From CAXBMB01 sp052078155 (lineage in GTDB: Bacteria > Pseudomonadota > Alphaproteobacteria > Kiloniellales > DSM-21159): 64,000 nucleotides of DNA. The stretch is from NCBI GenBank assembly GCA_052078155.1, contig JBQJBP010000002.1, positions 372,001-436,000 of the forward strand, in the 5' to 3' direction. The number at the start of each line of letters is the position of its first letter. Within the stretch, counting starts at the first letter, position 1. Made by a program: the position numbers and the translations under genes. Positions 34,653 through 43,529 of this stretch are shown here, in pieces. The notes under the pieces are model-generated. The model made no database searches. It saw nothing but the letters and a program-made list of their open reading frames with translations, and was not told the DNA's origin.

Positions 34653-35514
34653 TTTGCCGGGCGTTTTTGAGAGCCGTGACTTCGCTGCGCAGCTGTTTCA
34701 GTTCTTTCAGGATGGCCTGTGCATCGGCATGGGCTTCCTGACGGTCTTCAGCCAGTTCTTTGTCATGCTGGCTCTGCATGGCGTTGACGATGATGGCAAT
34801 AAAGAGGTTCAGAACCGCAAAGGAGGTGATCAGGATAAAGGGAACGAAGAAAACCCAGGCAAAGGGAAAGGCTTCCATCACCGGCCGGACGATCCCCATG
34901 GACCAGCTTTCCAGAGTCATGATCTGGAAGAGGCTGTAGGCAGACTCACCAATGGAGCCGAACCAGTCGGGAAAGGTCGCGCCATAGAGCTTGGTGGCGA
35001 TAACGGAGAAGACGTAGAACAGCAGTCCCAGCAGTGCCACCACAGACCCCATGCCGGGAATGGCCCCCAACAGAGCCGTGACCACCCGTCGCATGGAGGG
35101 CACCACGGAAACCAGGCGCATGACACGCAGAATACGGAAGGCACGCAGGACTGACAGCGGCCCGGCTGCCGGGATCAGGGCCACCCCAACCACGATGAAA
35201 TCGAACAGGTTCCAGGGGTCGCGGTGAAAGTTGCGGCCATAAACAAAGATTTTAAGGGCCAGTTCCAGGACAAAAATCGCCAGGATGCCTTTGTCCAGCG
35301 CCAGCAGCAGGTCCCCGTGGCTGGCCATCATGCTGGCGCTGGTTTCCAGCCCCAGGGTGATGGCATTGATCACGATCAACAGAGTGACCGCCAGCTGGAA
35401 CCGGCGATTGGTGATCAGGTCGAACAAGTGGCCGCGCAGTCCTTCCGGACGTTTGCTGACAGGGAGGTCGGACGGTTGGCTGTCCTGGCCGGACAGGTCT
35501 TGGGCAGCAGACAT
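34642..35514 (-). CDS. Voltage-gated sodium channel (NaChBac/NavAb family)
   Basis: 290 residues, single six-helix subunit. S1 about 38-58, S2 72-92, S3 102-117, S4 119-140 with four arginines at three-residue steps (RAFRILRVMR), S5 150-176, S6 218-246. The pore selectivity filter TLESWSM (200-206) is the NavAb-type sodium filter. After S6 the chain continues as a charged coiled coil (251-290) typical of tetramer assembly. It forms a homotetramer in the inner membrane; in marine bacteria such channels are linked to motility and pH homeostasis. Coupled to a downstream SDR gene. Confidence 0.94.
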   Translation of the reverse strand: MSAAQDLSGQDSQPSDLPVSKRPEGLRGHLFDLITNRRFQLAVTLLIVINAITLGLETSASMMASHGDLLLALDKGILAIFVLELALKIFVYGRNFHRDPWNLFDFIVVGVALIPAAGPLSVLRAFRILRVMRLVSVVPSMRRVVTALLGAIPGMGSVVALLGLLFYVFSVIATKLYGATFPDWFGSIGESAYSLFQIMTLESWSMGIVRPVMEAFPFAWVFFVPFILITSFAVLNLFIAIIVNAMQSQHDKELAEDRQEAHADAQAILKELKQLRSEVTALKNARQNGE

Positions 35515-35900
35515 TCAGGAACGCTCTGGATAGTTTGTTTTCTGACCGGGCCAGACGTCTTTTTATGAAAGTCTGCGCTGACCGGTGGGGCCAACCTAAT
35601 GGTGGCAGGCGGGTCTGTCGAGCAACCAACCCTTCTTTCAATGGCTACAATCCAGAGTCTGGTCGGGTCGGTCAGTCGCGGCTCCCGCCTGGACCCAACC
35701 CATGACTCAATCTCTGAAAAACTGAAGAAAGACTGATTTGCGCTGCCAGCGTCATCACCAGGTCAGTTCGCTAATCCCGATTTGACTGTGGTGAATCTGC
35801 TTACAGCGATGGGTCCTAGATGGCCGGTGGCCGCCACCTTTTCAAGCGGCGAGGAGCCAACCAGCTGTTTTGAGCGGTCGCAACGCTGCGCCAAACCCTC
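35515..35900. other. Intergenic region upstream of the sodium channel
   Basis: 386 bases between the chemoreceptor gene end and the channel start. At 35692-35735 CCCAACCCATGACTCAATCT and AACTGAAGAAAG faintly resemble the dispersed repeat core, probably a decayed copy. It must hold the channel promoter, which I could not define. Confidence 0.4.
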
Positions 35901-37715
35901 CTAACAGTCGCTGTGGGGAGTCAGATTGTAGCGCTGGCAGTGGTTCAGATAGATGTCCCTCAACTCAGGCTCACCCAGCAGGTTTCCGTCTTCGTCACGG
36001 TAGGAAATGTTGCCGTGGATGGGTTTGCCCTGCCATTTGGTTTCGATGGCTTTGCGCTCTGGCGTGGGCAGGAAGGACTTGATGAAGCTGTTGACGGCTT
36101 TCAGCAGGCGATAGGAACTGGAATGGGCGGAAACCGCGACAGTGTAATAGTAGGGCGCCGCCGCCAGATTTCCGGGGATGACTTCAATCTTGCCATACCA
36201 GGGGCTGTCCGGATTGCCGCAGGCCCAATGGTAGATGGGCAGATCAACAGCAAAGGCGTTTACCACCCCATCCGCCAGGCAATCGTGGATCCGGGACTGG
36301 TCGGAATAGGCGATGAGGTTTGAGAGGGTCACTTTGCCGCCCGGAACGGTTTCGTTGCCTTTCCAGCGCACGCCCGCGTTCTCCAGCACGGTAAAGGCGC
36401 CCGGATCGTTGATGATGCCCAGTACTTTGTTGTCCAGATCGGTCAGGCTCTTGATCTCTGTATCGCCGACGCGGCGGCACAGGACGAAATCCAGGTAAGT
36501 GTATGCTTCGGAATAGGCAACCCGGCCGTAGGCTGCGTCGGGCGGCAGGGCTGAGAGAATCAGATCTGCTTCCTGTTCACCCGGATTGCGTCCGCTGATC
36601 AGAATTTCCGTCAGCACATCCCACGGGTGTTCGACAAACTCACAGCGTACCCCCAGCCACTTGGCCAGTGCCTGAGCATAGGCCACATCCAGACCCTGCA
36701 GGGGATCAGAAGGTTTGGTCCGGAAGGAAAGGCCGACGAAGGCCGGTTCGATGGCAACGCGCAACACGCCTTGCTGCTTTATGTGTTCCAGCCGGTCAAA
36801 GCTGGGATCGGCGTGGATTTTGTTGTCGTTGATGAACTGACTCATTTCCTGGGGGAGCTGCCGTTTATCTTTGCTCAGCAGCTGGGTAAGTGCGTTTAGT
36901 TCCTTGTTGGCCCACTGAATCTTGTTCTGGGCCCGGTCAGAGGCATTGCGGCTGCCGTCCAGCATTTCAAAGACAACCTGATTGTTGTCTTCAATCTCGC
37001 GAATGTTGCCGTCCATCTGGGACAGAAACTCGCCTAACTGAGTCATGGAGGCATTGATGGTGTTGCCCAGATGACTGAGGTCCTTGCGGGATTTGCCGAG
37101 AGACCCCTGAAGGGATGAAGTCAGGGCGGCAAAGTCCAGCTCTACGGCCGCGGATTCAATCTGGGTCAGGGTGGTGTGGGCAAGGTTTCTGACCTCTTCA
37201 GCCACAACGGCAAAGCCCCGTCCGGCATCACCGGCGCGCCCCGCCTCGATGGTGGCATTGAAGGACAGCATCTTGATGGCCCGGCCAATCTCTTCAATTG
37301 AGGCCAGGACTTTGGCAGCTGTATCCGCTTTTGCTTCCAGTTCCTGTTCAATCTTGCTCAGGATGTTCTCAATATCCTGGGTCACCAGATCGATTTCTCG
37401 CGCTGATTCCGAGCGCATGGCTTCCGAAGTGGAGTTGCTGCGATCGATCTCGGTCCTGGTTTCAGCCAGAACACCTCGCAGGTTTTTGGAGCGTTCGTCG
37501 ATTTCCGTGGAAAACTGCAGCTGCAGCGTTCCGGCGGCTTCCGCATGTTCCTGGAGAAAGGTGGTGTGTTCTCCCACTTTGCGAATGGAATCAATCAGAG
37601 CAAAGGCAGCGTCTCGCTGGGCGAGGGCATCATTCAATTCAACCTGCAGCTTTTTTTCGCGGTCGCTGATGCCTTCTTGTACCGATAAATCTGTACTCGC
37701 CTGTGTCTCAGTCAT
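35901..37715 (-). CDS. Cytoplasmic chemoreceptor with C-terminal SBP_bac_3 domain
   Basis: 604 residues from the ATG at 37715; the frame runs on to a TTG at 37805 but GGAG upstream favours the ATG. The N-terminal ~275 residues are coiled coil with an MCP signalling tip at about 150-180 (FNATIEAGRAGDAGRGFAVV, then AEEVRNLAH). A helical linker leads to a solute-binding protein family 3 domain (about 305-575): LRVAIEPAFVGLSF, DVAYAQALAKWLGV, ADLILSALPP. There is no signal peptide, membrane helix or HAMP domain, so a ligand domain normally found in the periplasm should lie in the cytoplasm. The segment before the tip (AIKMLSF) departs from the usual QTNLLAL. Confidence 0.85.
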   Translation of the reverse strand: MTETQASTDLSVQEGISDREKKLQVELNDALAQRDAAFALIDSIRKVGEHTTFLQEHAEAAGTLQLQFSTEIDERSKNLRGVLAETRTEIDRSNSTSEAMRSESAREIDLVTQDIENILSKIEQELEAKADTAAKVLASIEEIGRAIKMLSFNATIEAGRAGDAGRGFAVVAEEVRNLAHTTLTQIESAAVELDFAALTSSLQGSLGKSRKDLSHLGNTINASMTQLGEFLSQMDGNIREIEDNNQVVFEMLDGSRNASDRAQNKIQWANKELNALTQLLSKDKRQLPQEMSQFINDNKIHADPSFDRLEHIKQQGVLRVAIEPAFVGLSFRTKPSDPLQGLDVAYAQALAKWLGVRCEFVEHPWDVLTEILISGRNPGEQEADLILSALPPDAAYGRVAYSEAYTYLDFVLCRRVGDTEIKSLTDLDNKVLGIINDPGAFTVLENAGVRWKGNETVPGGKVTLSNLIAYSDQSRIHDCLADGVVNAFAVDLPIYHWACGNPDSPWYGKIEVIPGNLAAAPYYYTVAVSAHSSSYRLLKAVNSFIKSFLPTPERKAIETKWQGKPIHGNISYRDEDGNLLGEPELRDIYLNHCQRYNLTPHSDC

Positions 37716-38535
37716 TCCAGTTGCGCTCCGTGAGGCCTTTCGAACTAGGCGGCAGGGAGATGCGATAGCTTCTGGGTAAGCAGGTAGTCGTGCAGGTGAG
37801 TGCAATAAGAACCCCCTGACCGACAGACGTCAGGGAACATGGTTCAAAGCAGCGTTCCGTCACCTGGCCCTACTGTTACCAAACCAATCGATCTCTGATC
37901 CGTCCTATGATTATCAAGTTAGTATGCGAAGCAGTGTTATGGAATTTGGTTAACGAAGTGTTTTCACGCGATGAAACTCTGGTTCCTAATAGGAAATTTT
38001 TCAATTGTTCTTCTGCAAGTGTCAAAAAAGCTGCGCACCGATTGTTCTAAAAGCATCACATTTTACTGACAGGTTTCTTTAAAAAAGAAAATATTTTCAA
38101 TAACTTAAGTGGACCTCCCAAGCCGGAGATCTGACCCATTGGCACAAGGGCACAGAAAAAACTCTGAAGGAACCCCGTTGTTAGATCCCCTCATGTGGTC
38201 TGGTCGTGTGATTTGTCCGTGCGACCTATTCGGGGGATCTGGTTACGGGGCCTGGTCCAGGGATTTGTGCGTGGGGATCCAGGCGGGATTTTCTCATCGC
38301 CAGCAATCTTTGTCACAACGCACTTTTGAAGGTGGGAGGAGGATCATGTTGGGGAAAGGCGTAGGCTTTGTTGTTTTGTGAAAACAGGGAAGAGCCGGTG
38401 TCTAATCACGTCCAGGATAAACAGACTGGTCGGGTGAGCCTACCTGGTTGGAGAGTGTTTTCTTCTCAGCAATCTAGTGGGCTTTTTCCGGTGCGGTAAC
38501 AGGCAGAAGGCGTTTCCCGCACGACTGATTCTGCT
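37716..38535. other. Long AT-rich intergenic region upstream of the SBP chemoreceptor
   Basis: About 820 bases without a supportable gene. 37900-38110 is markedly AT-rich and holds two perfect palindromes, TTCCTAATAGGAA (37983-37995) and GAAAATATTTTC (38087-38098), then TTAAGTGGAC (38105-38114), a motif that also begins repeat copy R1. A 90-codon open frame at 38109-38381 has no recognisable features and is not annotated. Confidence 0.5.
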
Positions 38536-39954
38536 TTAGTCCCGGGCATAGATAATATCATAGTAACTGCCACCGCTGGGGTGTTCTCCAAAGCCCAAAC
38601 GGGTGATTTCCTTAAATCCAAGTGGGAAAAGGAACGCCTCCAGATCCGCCACGGTACAGTTGTCGGTATATCCCTCGTAGTCTGCTGCCTCAATGCGCAG
38701 ATACTTCAGATTATGTAACAGGTCTCCCGCGCCCTTTAGCACCAGTAACTCTGAGCCCTGGGTGTCCAGGACCATGGCCTGATAGTCGTCTATTGATAGG
38801 TTTTCTGCTGCAAACACGCTGTCTAGCCGACTGCTGACGAGTTTTTCCTTGTGGGTGTAATGAATGTTTGGCCAGACGTCTTTGTGCATAGCCAGGTCAT
38901 AGATGGAAGAAGACTGTCCTTCGTTGTTGGAGATGTTGAAGTCGAAGGTTATGCCGTCTTCATCCGCCAGAAGGTATTGAAACCCTTTTTGGCGGGGCAG
39001 GTTTTCCAGGTTCTTTTCCAGGTCCTGAAACACGGAGGGGATGGCTTCAAACCAGGCAACTTTCAGATCATGATGATTGTAGTGGTTTCGTTCCTGGCCG
39101 CTGTTGGCGCCAACGTGGATGACACCTTCCACATAGGATAGAAAATCGTTAATGCCCACTTGGCGGCGCCACCAGCACTCCGGGAGTGTTACTGTCGGTT
39201 TGGACTGGCTGTTATCCACATCCAGGGGATGCGGTAAAGTGACGGCGGCCATTTTCTTGTCCAGCAGATCCCGTCTGAAAAAGGTCATTTCAATGACTTT
39301 GGGGATGACAATGTCCTGGTAGTCCACCAGATCCGCCCGGTTGTTGGGGTGCAGGTGGACCGTGGCAAAAATGCTCAGAAGTTTGCTGAACACCTGCCGA
39401 TAAAAGGTGAAAACCGGGGCTGATCGCAGCAGGTCCAGATTATGAAATTCTATGACCAGGCAGCGGAATTTGCGCAGCACTGATGGATGAGTGTCCAGAA
39501 TGACTTCATACTCCGCTCCTTCGATATCCATTTGAAGCAGCAGGTTGTCTCGTGCCTCGGGTGTCTTTTCTGCTATCCAGCGTTCCAGGCGCAGGTGATC
39601 GGGGTGGTGGCGGCTGCTGACGCGCTTTTTCTCAAAGTCAAACAGGGGATTGGGCTGGGGAGGGCCGTCAACCGAGGGATCTGCCAGGAAACTGCGGATG
39701 CCCCGTTCGCTCAGATCCTGCTCAAAATCTGCATTGTCAGACACGCCGGGGGAAAAGCAGGCGGTGATGTTGTCCAGATCATCGGGTATCAGATAGCCCC
39801 CGTCACCGTGACTGCCCAGACGAACCAGTTCCTGATGGATGGCGAGAGGCTTTAGCCCCTGAAGCAGCTCGAGAAGGTCTTCTCTATCTGTTCCGTTGGT
39901 GGCGGTCAGACCTTTGTCGTTCAGGAATCTGTTGAGATTAAAGCCTGCTTTCAC
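38536..39954 (-). CDS. Tandem FkbM-type methyltransferase protein
   Basis: 472 residues with two methyltransferase-like halves. The N-terminal half has HGDGGYLIPDDL (49-60), FSPGVSDNADFE and MDIEGAEYEVIL (142-153). The C-terminal half has the SAM-binding loop VGANSGQE (281-288), a strand ending in the acidic FEAIP, and MVLDTQGSELLVLKGAG near 402. FkbM enzymes are O-methyltransferases, often acting on glycans or lipids. Two copies in one chain are unusual, and the first lacks a clean glycine-rich loop, so it may bind substrate only. No glycosyltransferase is adjacent. Confidence 0.8.
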   Translation of the reverse strand: MKAGFNLNRFLNDKGLTATNGTDREDLLELLQGLKPLAIHQELVRLGSHGDGGYLIPDDLDNITACFSPGVSDNADFEQDLSERGIRSFLADPSVDGPPQPNPLFDFEKKRVSSRHHPDHLRLERWIAEKTPEARDNLLLQMDIEGAEYEVILDTHPSVLRKFRCLVIEFHNLDLLRSAPVFTFYRQVFSKLLSIFATVHLHPNNRADLVDYQDIVIPKVIEMTFFRRDLLDKKMAAVTLPHPLDVDNSQSKPTVTLPECWWRRQVGINDFLSYVEGVIHVGANSGQERNHYNHHDLKVAWFEAIPSVFQDLEKNLENLPRQKGFQYLLADEDGITFDFNISNNEGQSSSIYDLAMHKDVWPNIHYTHKEKLVSSRLDSVFAAENLSIDDYQAMVLDTQGSELLVLKGAGDLLHNLKYLRIEAADYEGYTDNCTVADLEAFLFPLGFKEITRLGFGEHPSGGSYYDIIYARD

Positions 39955-40082
39955 GCCTTACTCCTGCTTCAACCATCCATGTTGCCGCAAGTATAGGGGG
40001 GTAATTGCAAATATTCCTACAGTTTGTTTCCAATGAGATCGAACCGATCTGACAGAGGTTTTGGGCCAACAGGGCTCTTAGG

Positions 40083-40101
40083 CCAAATCCTTCTGATTTG
40101 G
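40083..40101 (-). terminator. Hairpin downstream of comM
   Basis: CCAAATC (40083-40089) and GATTTGG (40095-40101) form a perfect 7-bp stem 33 bases after the comM stop. No T-run on the minus strand; termination uncertain. Confidence 0.3.
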
Positions 40102-40133
40102 ACGGGCGGCTTAGTCCACTCTGGCCTTTGCGG

Positions 40134-41678
40134 TTACTGGATTTCCGGCTTGAAGCGCCGGTAGCTGAGGGCTTCAGCGATCTCCAGCTGACCCACGTTA
40201 TCCCGGTCTGCCATGTCTGCCAGCGTTCTGGCCACTCTCAGAACACGGTGATATCCCCGGGCTGTCAGCTTGAAACGTTCTGCGGCATCCCTCAGCAGTT
40301 TTTGTCCGCTGCTGTCGGGTTGCGCCACCTTTTCCAGCAGGGCGCCGTCCACATCGGCATTGCAACGCGGCAGGTTGCCTTTCTCCTTAGGCTCCAGGGC
40401 GGCATACCGTGTCTGCTGGCGATCCCGGGCCTGGAGAACCCGGTCAGCAACAGCTTTGCTGTCATCGGGGGGGTGTTGAGTATGGGGCTGAAAAGCCAGG
40501 TCTGAATAGGACACCGCGGGAACGGCAACATGCAGGTCGATCCGGTCCAACAGGGGTCCTGAGAGCTTGGCCTGATAATCAAGCGCGCAAAAAGGGGCAC
40601 GTCGACAGGCCAGTTCCGGATCATCCAGTTGGCCGCAGCGACAGGGGTTCATGGCCGCGACAAGCTGAACACGAGCGGGGTAACTGACATGGGCGTTGGC
40701 GCGGGCAATGGCGACCCGCCCGCTTTCCAGAGGCTGACGAAGGGATTCCAGGGTCTGGCGGGAAAACTCTGGCAGTTCATCAAGAAACAGCACACCCAGG
40801 TGCGCCAGGGACACTTCCCCCGGCTTAGCTTTGTGTCCACCGCCAACCAGGGAGGGCAGGGAGGCAGAATGATGGGGATCCCGAAAGGGGCGCTGACGCA
40901 GCAACTTGCCGTCTTCCAGCTGGCCGGCCACTGAATGGATCATGGTGACTTCCAGGGCCTCTTCCGGGCTGAGGGGCGGCAGCAGGCCCGGCAGTCGTTG
41001 GGCCAGCATGGACTTGCCGGCTCCTGGCGGACCTGACATGAGCAGGTTGTGGCCGCCGGCGGCCGCCACTTCCAAAGCCCTTTTGGCGGTTTCCTGACCT
41101 TTGATATCTTTCAGGTCGGGCTGATGAGCGGGGGGAGGTGCCAATGCCGGTGTCGGGGTCGGCAGAACCTGACTTCCTTTTAAATGATTAATCAAAGAAA
41201 TCAGATTGTCAGCTGCCAGGATGCCGATGTCCCCGGCCCAGGCAGCTTCGCCCCCCTGTGTGGCAGGGCAGATCAGGCCGCGACCGGTCGCAGAGGCATG
41301 CAGGGCTGCAGGCAGAACACCTGGCACAGCTGCCAGACGGGCATCCAGTGACAGTTCGCCCAGCGCCACAAAATCCAGCATGTCTTCACGGGGCAGGACA
41401 TCCAGCGCCGCCAGCAGGCCCAGCGCTATGGGCAGGTCGAAGTGGCTGCCTTCCTTGGTCAGATCGGCGGGTGCGAGATTGACCACCACTCTTTTGGGCG
41501 GCAGGGCCAGACCAATGGATTCCAAAGCGGCTTTGACCCGTTCCCGGGATTCAGCCACGGCTTTGTCGGGCAGGCCCACCACCAGAAAGGCAGGCAGACC
41601 GTTGGCCAGCTGGACCTGTACATCGACTTCAACGACGTCCACACCCTGAAATGCCACCGTGGCGATGCGGGCCACCAT
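40134..41678 (-). CDS. comM: YifB/ComM-family Mg-chelatase-like AAA+ ATPase
   Basis: 514 residues. N-terminal ChlI-like domain (ATVAFQGVDVVEVDVQV, FLVVGLPDKAVAESRERV), then AAA+ with Walker A MSGPPGAGKSMLAQRL, Walker B VLFLDELPEF and a C-terminal lid (TARGYHRVLRVARTLAD). ComM is a hexameric helicase that promotes branch migration in natural transformation. A zinc-type CRCGQ..CRRAPFC cysteine cluster is present. Divergent from the Cache chemoreceptor. Confidence 0.93.
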   Translation of the reverse strand: MVARIATVAFQGVDVVEVDVQVQLANGLPAFLVVGLPDKAVAESRERVKAALESIGLALPPKRVVVNLAPADLTKEGSHFDLPIALGLLAALDVLPREDMLDFVALGELSLDARLAAVPGVLPAALHASATGRGLICPATQGGEAAWAGDIGILAADNLISLINHLKGSQVLPTPTPALAPPPAHQPDLKDIKGQETAKRALEVAAAGGHNLLMSGPPGAGKSMLAQRLPGLLPPLSPEEALEVTMIHSVAGQLEDGKLLRQRPFRDPHHSASLPSLVGGGHKAKPGEVSLAHLGVLFLDELPEFSRQTLESLRQPLESGRVAIARANAHVSYPARVQLVAAMNPCRCGQLDDPELACRRAPFCALDYQAKLSGPLLDRIDLHVAVPAVSYSDLAFQPHTQHPPDDSKAVADRVLQARDRQQTRYAALEPKEKGNLPRCNADVDGALLEKVAQPDSSGQKLLRDAAERFKLTARGYHRVLRVARTLADMADRDNVGQLEIAEALSYRRFKPEIQ

Positions 41679-41785
41679 CTCAGACCTCGGTTTAGTTGAT
41701 TGTCTCTAGTCTAAGTGTAGCGATTTTTTGATTGTTCTCCTAGAAGAAGAATGGGTCGCTGAAAGGCAAGTGATACAATCCCATG

Positions 41786-41795
41786 ATTCCGGAAT
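41786..41795. promoter_or_regulatory. Palindrome upstream of the Cache chemoreceptor
   Basis: ATTCCGGAAT is a perfect 10-base palindrome in the 149-base gap between divergent comM and the chemoreceptor gene. A regulator-binding role is possible; nothing else supports it. Confidence 0.3.
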
Positions 41796-41827
41796 GACTA
41801 ACGTGTTGTTAAAGGTGTTTGTGTTTG

Positions 41828-43240
41828 ATGCGGGAAAGCACCTCTGTTTTCAGCCCGGATTTTAAGGCCTTTTGTGTGACTCTCTTTAAAAAATCAAAAT
41901 CTGTGTCTGAGCAACCTGCAGCGTCGGGAAGCCAGGGCCATGACGCTGTTGCCGTATTCGAGTTTATGACGGAGCAGAGCCTTTCTGAACGCTTGATCCG
42001 ACGGGAACGCAATCAAAGGCTGGAAAAGGAAACCGTCGCGTTTGAGCAGCAGATCGGTGCATTGATGAACCAGCTGGATGACGACCTGCTTCGTCATCTA
42101 TCGCTCGCTGAAGAGATTGTGTCAGCCGCAAACACAGCCCAGCAACAGTCCACCCGCTTGTCCGGTTCAGCCGCTGTAATGCTCGGGGCGGCAGAAAAGG
42201 CGGCTGCTGGAAGTGATGGTCTGGCCGCTACAAATGACACACTTCAGGCAAAACTGAATGCCTCTGCTTCTGGTGCCGGTGCTGTTTCCCAGGCGGCAAA
42301 GGAGTCATCAACCACCATTGGTGAGCTGTCGGATGAAGTGGAAAGCATCAATACCGTTGTCAGTCTGATTTCCGACATAGCCAAGCAGACAAACCTGCTG
42401 GCGTTGAATGCCACTATTGAAGCCGCCAGAGCAGGTGAAGCAGGCAAGGGCTTTGCCGTTGTCGCCAATGAAGTAAAGCAACTGGCGACACAGACGGCGG
42501 AGGCAACTGAAAAGATCTCTCATCTGGTGACGTCTATCAGGGGATCTGCGGCAGAAGCCGTGGGATCTTCCCTGAAAATCAGTGAGGATATTGATACGCT
42601 GCGCCAGGAGATTGGCGATCTGGCAAACCAGGCGGACCAGCAAAGCCAGGAAACCCGGGAAATCTCTGGTTTGAATCAGGAGATTCTCACGGAAGCACAG
42701 GCCAGTTCGGAAGCAGCGGAAGAAATTCAGCAAATCGTGACCTCAACAGGCACGCTATCTGTTTCCGGAAATGAGAAATCAAAACAGGCCAGTGACGGGT
42801 TTTCTGCATCTAAAGAAGAAGTCGGTCGCTTTCTGCTGACCGTGCGCCAGAACTTTCGTGGCAGTCGAGATGATGCCAAGCGGCTTTTTGACCGGGCGGT
42901 AACAACCATCAACAGGTTCGGCGTAGACACGGCCATAGAACTGATGAATGACTCTGCCAACGGATATCTGGACCGGGATCTCTATGTAATCGGATTAACT
43001 TCAGAGGGTCATTTTGTCATCGACCCGCGAAACATCTATCCAAAAGAACAGGATATGCGGCATCTGAAAGATGCGAAAGACCGGTTGTTTATCAAAGGGT
43101 TGATTGAAACCTCCCGCAGTGAATCCATTGAAGAGTATCTGTACACCATTCAAAATCCGTTATCCGAGAAGATCGAAGACAAGAACGCCTTTCTCTGGAA
43201 GAAAGATGGTTTGACGGTGTTGGTTGGATATTACCTGTAA
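41828..43240 (+). CDS. Cytoplasmic chemoreceptor with C-terminal Cache domain
   Basis: 470 residues. A coiled-coil N-terminus leads to a canonical MCP tip at about 185-222 (AKQTNLLALNATIEAARAGE, then KGFAVVANEVKQLAT). The last ~115 residues match Cache_2/sCache_2: INRFGVDTAIELMND, RDLYVIGLTSEGHFVIDP, LIETSRSESIEEYLYTIQNP and a final VLVGYYL. Cache domains are normally periplasmic sensors, but here there is no membrane helix, signal peptide or HAMP, and the order is reversed. It should signal to CheA/CheW from the cytoplasm. The ATG at 41828 is the best start; internal ATGs are possible. Confidence 0.87.
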   Translation: MRESTSVFSPDFKAFCVTLFKKSKSVSEQPAASGSQGHDAVAVFEFMTEQSLSERLIRRERNQRLEKETVAFEQQIGALMNQLDDDLLRHLSLAEEIVSAANTAQQQSTRLSGSAAVMLGAAEKAAAGSDGLAATNDTLQAKLNASASGAGAVSQAAKESSTTIGELSDEVESINTVVSLISDIAKQTNLLALNATIEAARAGEAGKGFAVVANEVKQLATQTAEATEKISHLVTSIRGSAAEAVGSSLKISEDIDTLRQEIGDLANQADQQSQETREISGLNQEILTEAQASSEAAEEIQQIVTSTGTLSVSGNEKSKQASDGFSASKEEVGRFLLTVRQNFRGSRDDAKRLFDRAVTTINRFGVDTAIELMNDSANGYLDRDLYVIGLTSEGHFVIDPRNIYPKEQDMRHLKDAKDRLFIKGLIETSRSESIEEYLYTIQNPLSEKIEDKNAFLWKKDGLTVLVGYYL

Positions 43241-43300
43241 AGCCACTCACGCGCTCGAAAACGGATCTGAAAACCCGCCGCCAGCTTGTCGGTTTTTTCC

Positions 43301-43324
43301 CTGAGGGCCCTTGGGTTCCCTCAG
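43301..43324 (+). terminator. Hairpin after the Cache chemoreceptor
   Basis: CTGAGGG (43301-43307) and CCCTCAG (43318-43324) form a 7-bp stem 60 bases after the stop. A preceding GGTTTTTT at 43291 follows a GC-rich stretch and could be the real release site, so the exact structure is unclear. Confidence 0.4.
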
Positions 43325-43529
43325 AAACGGATGTGGCGGATCCCTCCTGAAAAATCCCGTTCTCCTCTAGGGGCTTTTGGTGTCTATACTACTGTTCCGA
43401 TCAACGGGCCTGGAGTGAGGCACTGTCCTGGAGAGTGAATCACGCATCAGTGGCGTCACCGAGTGAGTCCACTTGCTGATTTGTCTTCGGAGCCCCCTCC
43501 CGCCGAACAGAGGTGAGCGCAGAGGGTTT

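Noticed and set aside
38109..38381. 90-codon frame in the gap between the SBP chemoreceptor and the FkbM gene
   Set aside because: No ribosome site, no motif, and it starts within a repeat-like motif.
41189..41198. TGATTAATCA inside comM, matching the palindrome upstream of lutA
   Set aside because: It is inside a coding region and is a short AT palindrome expected by chance.
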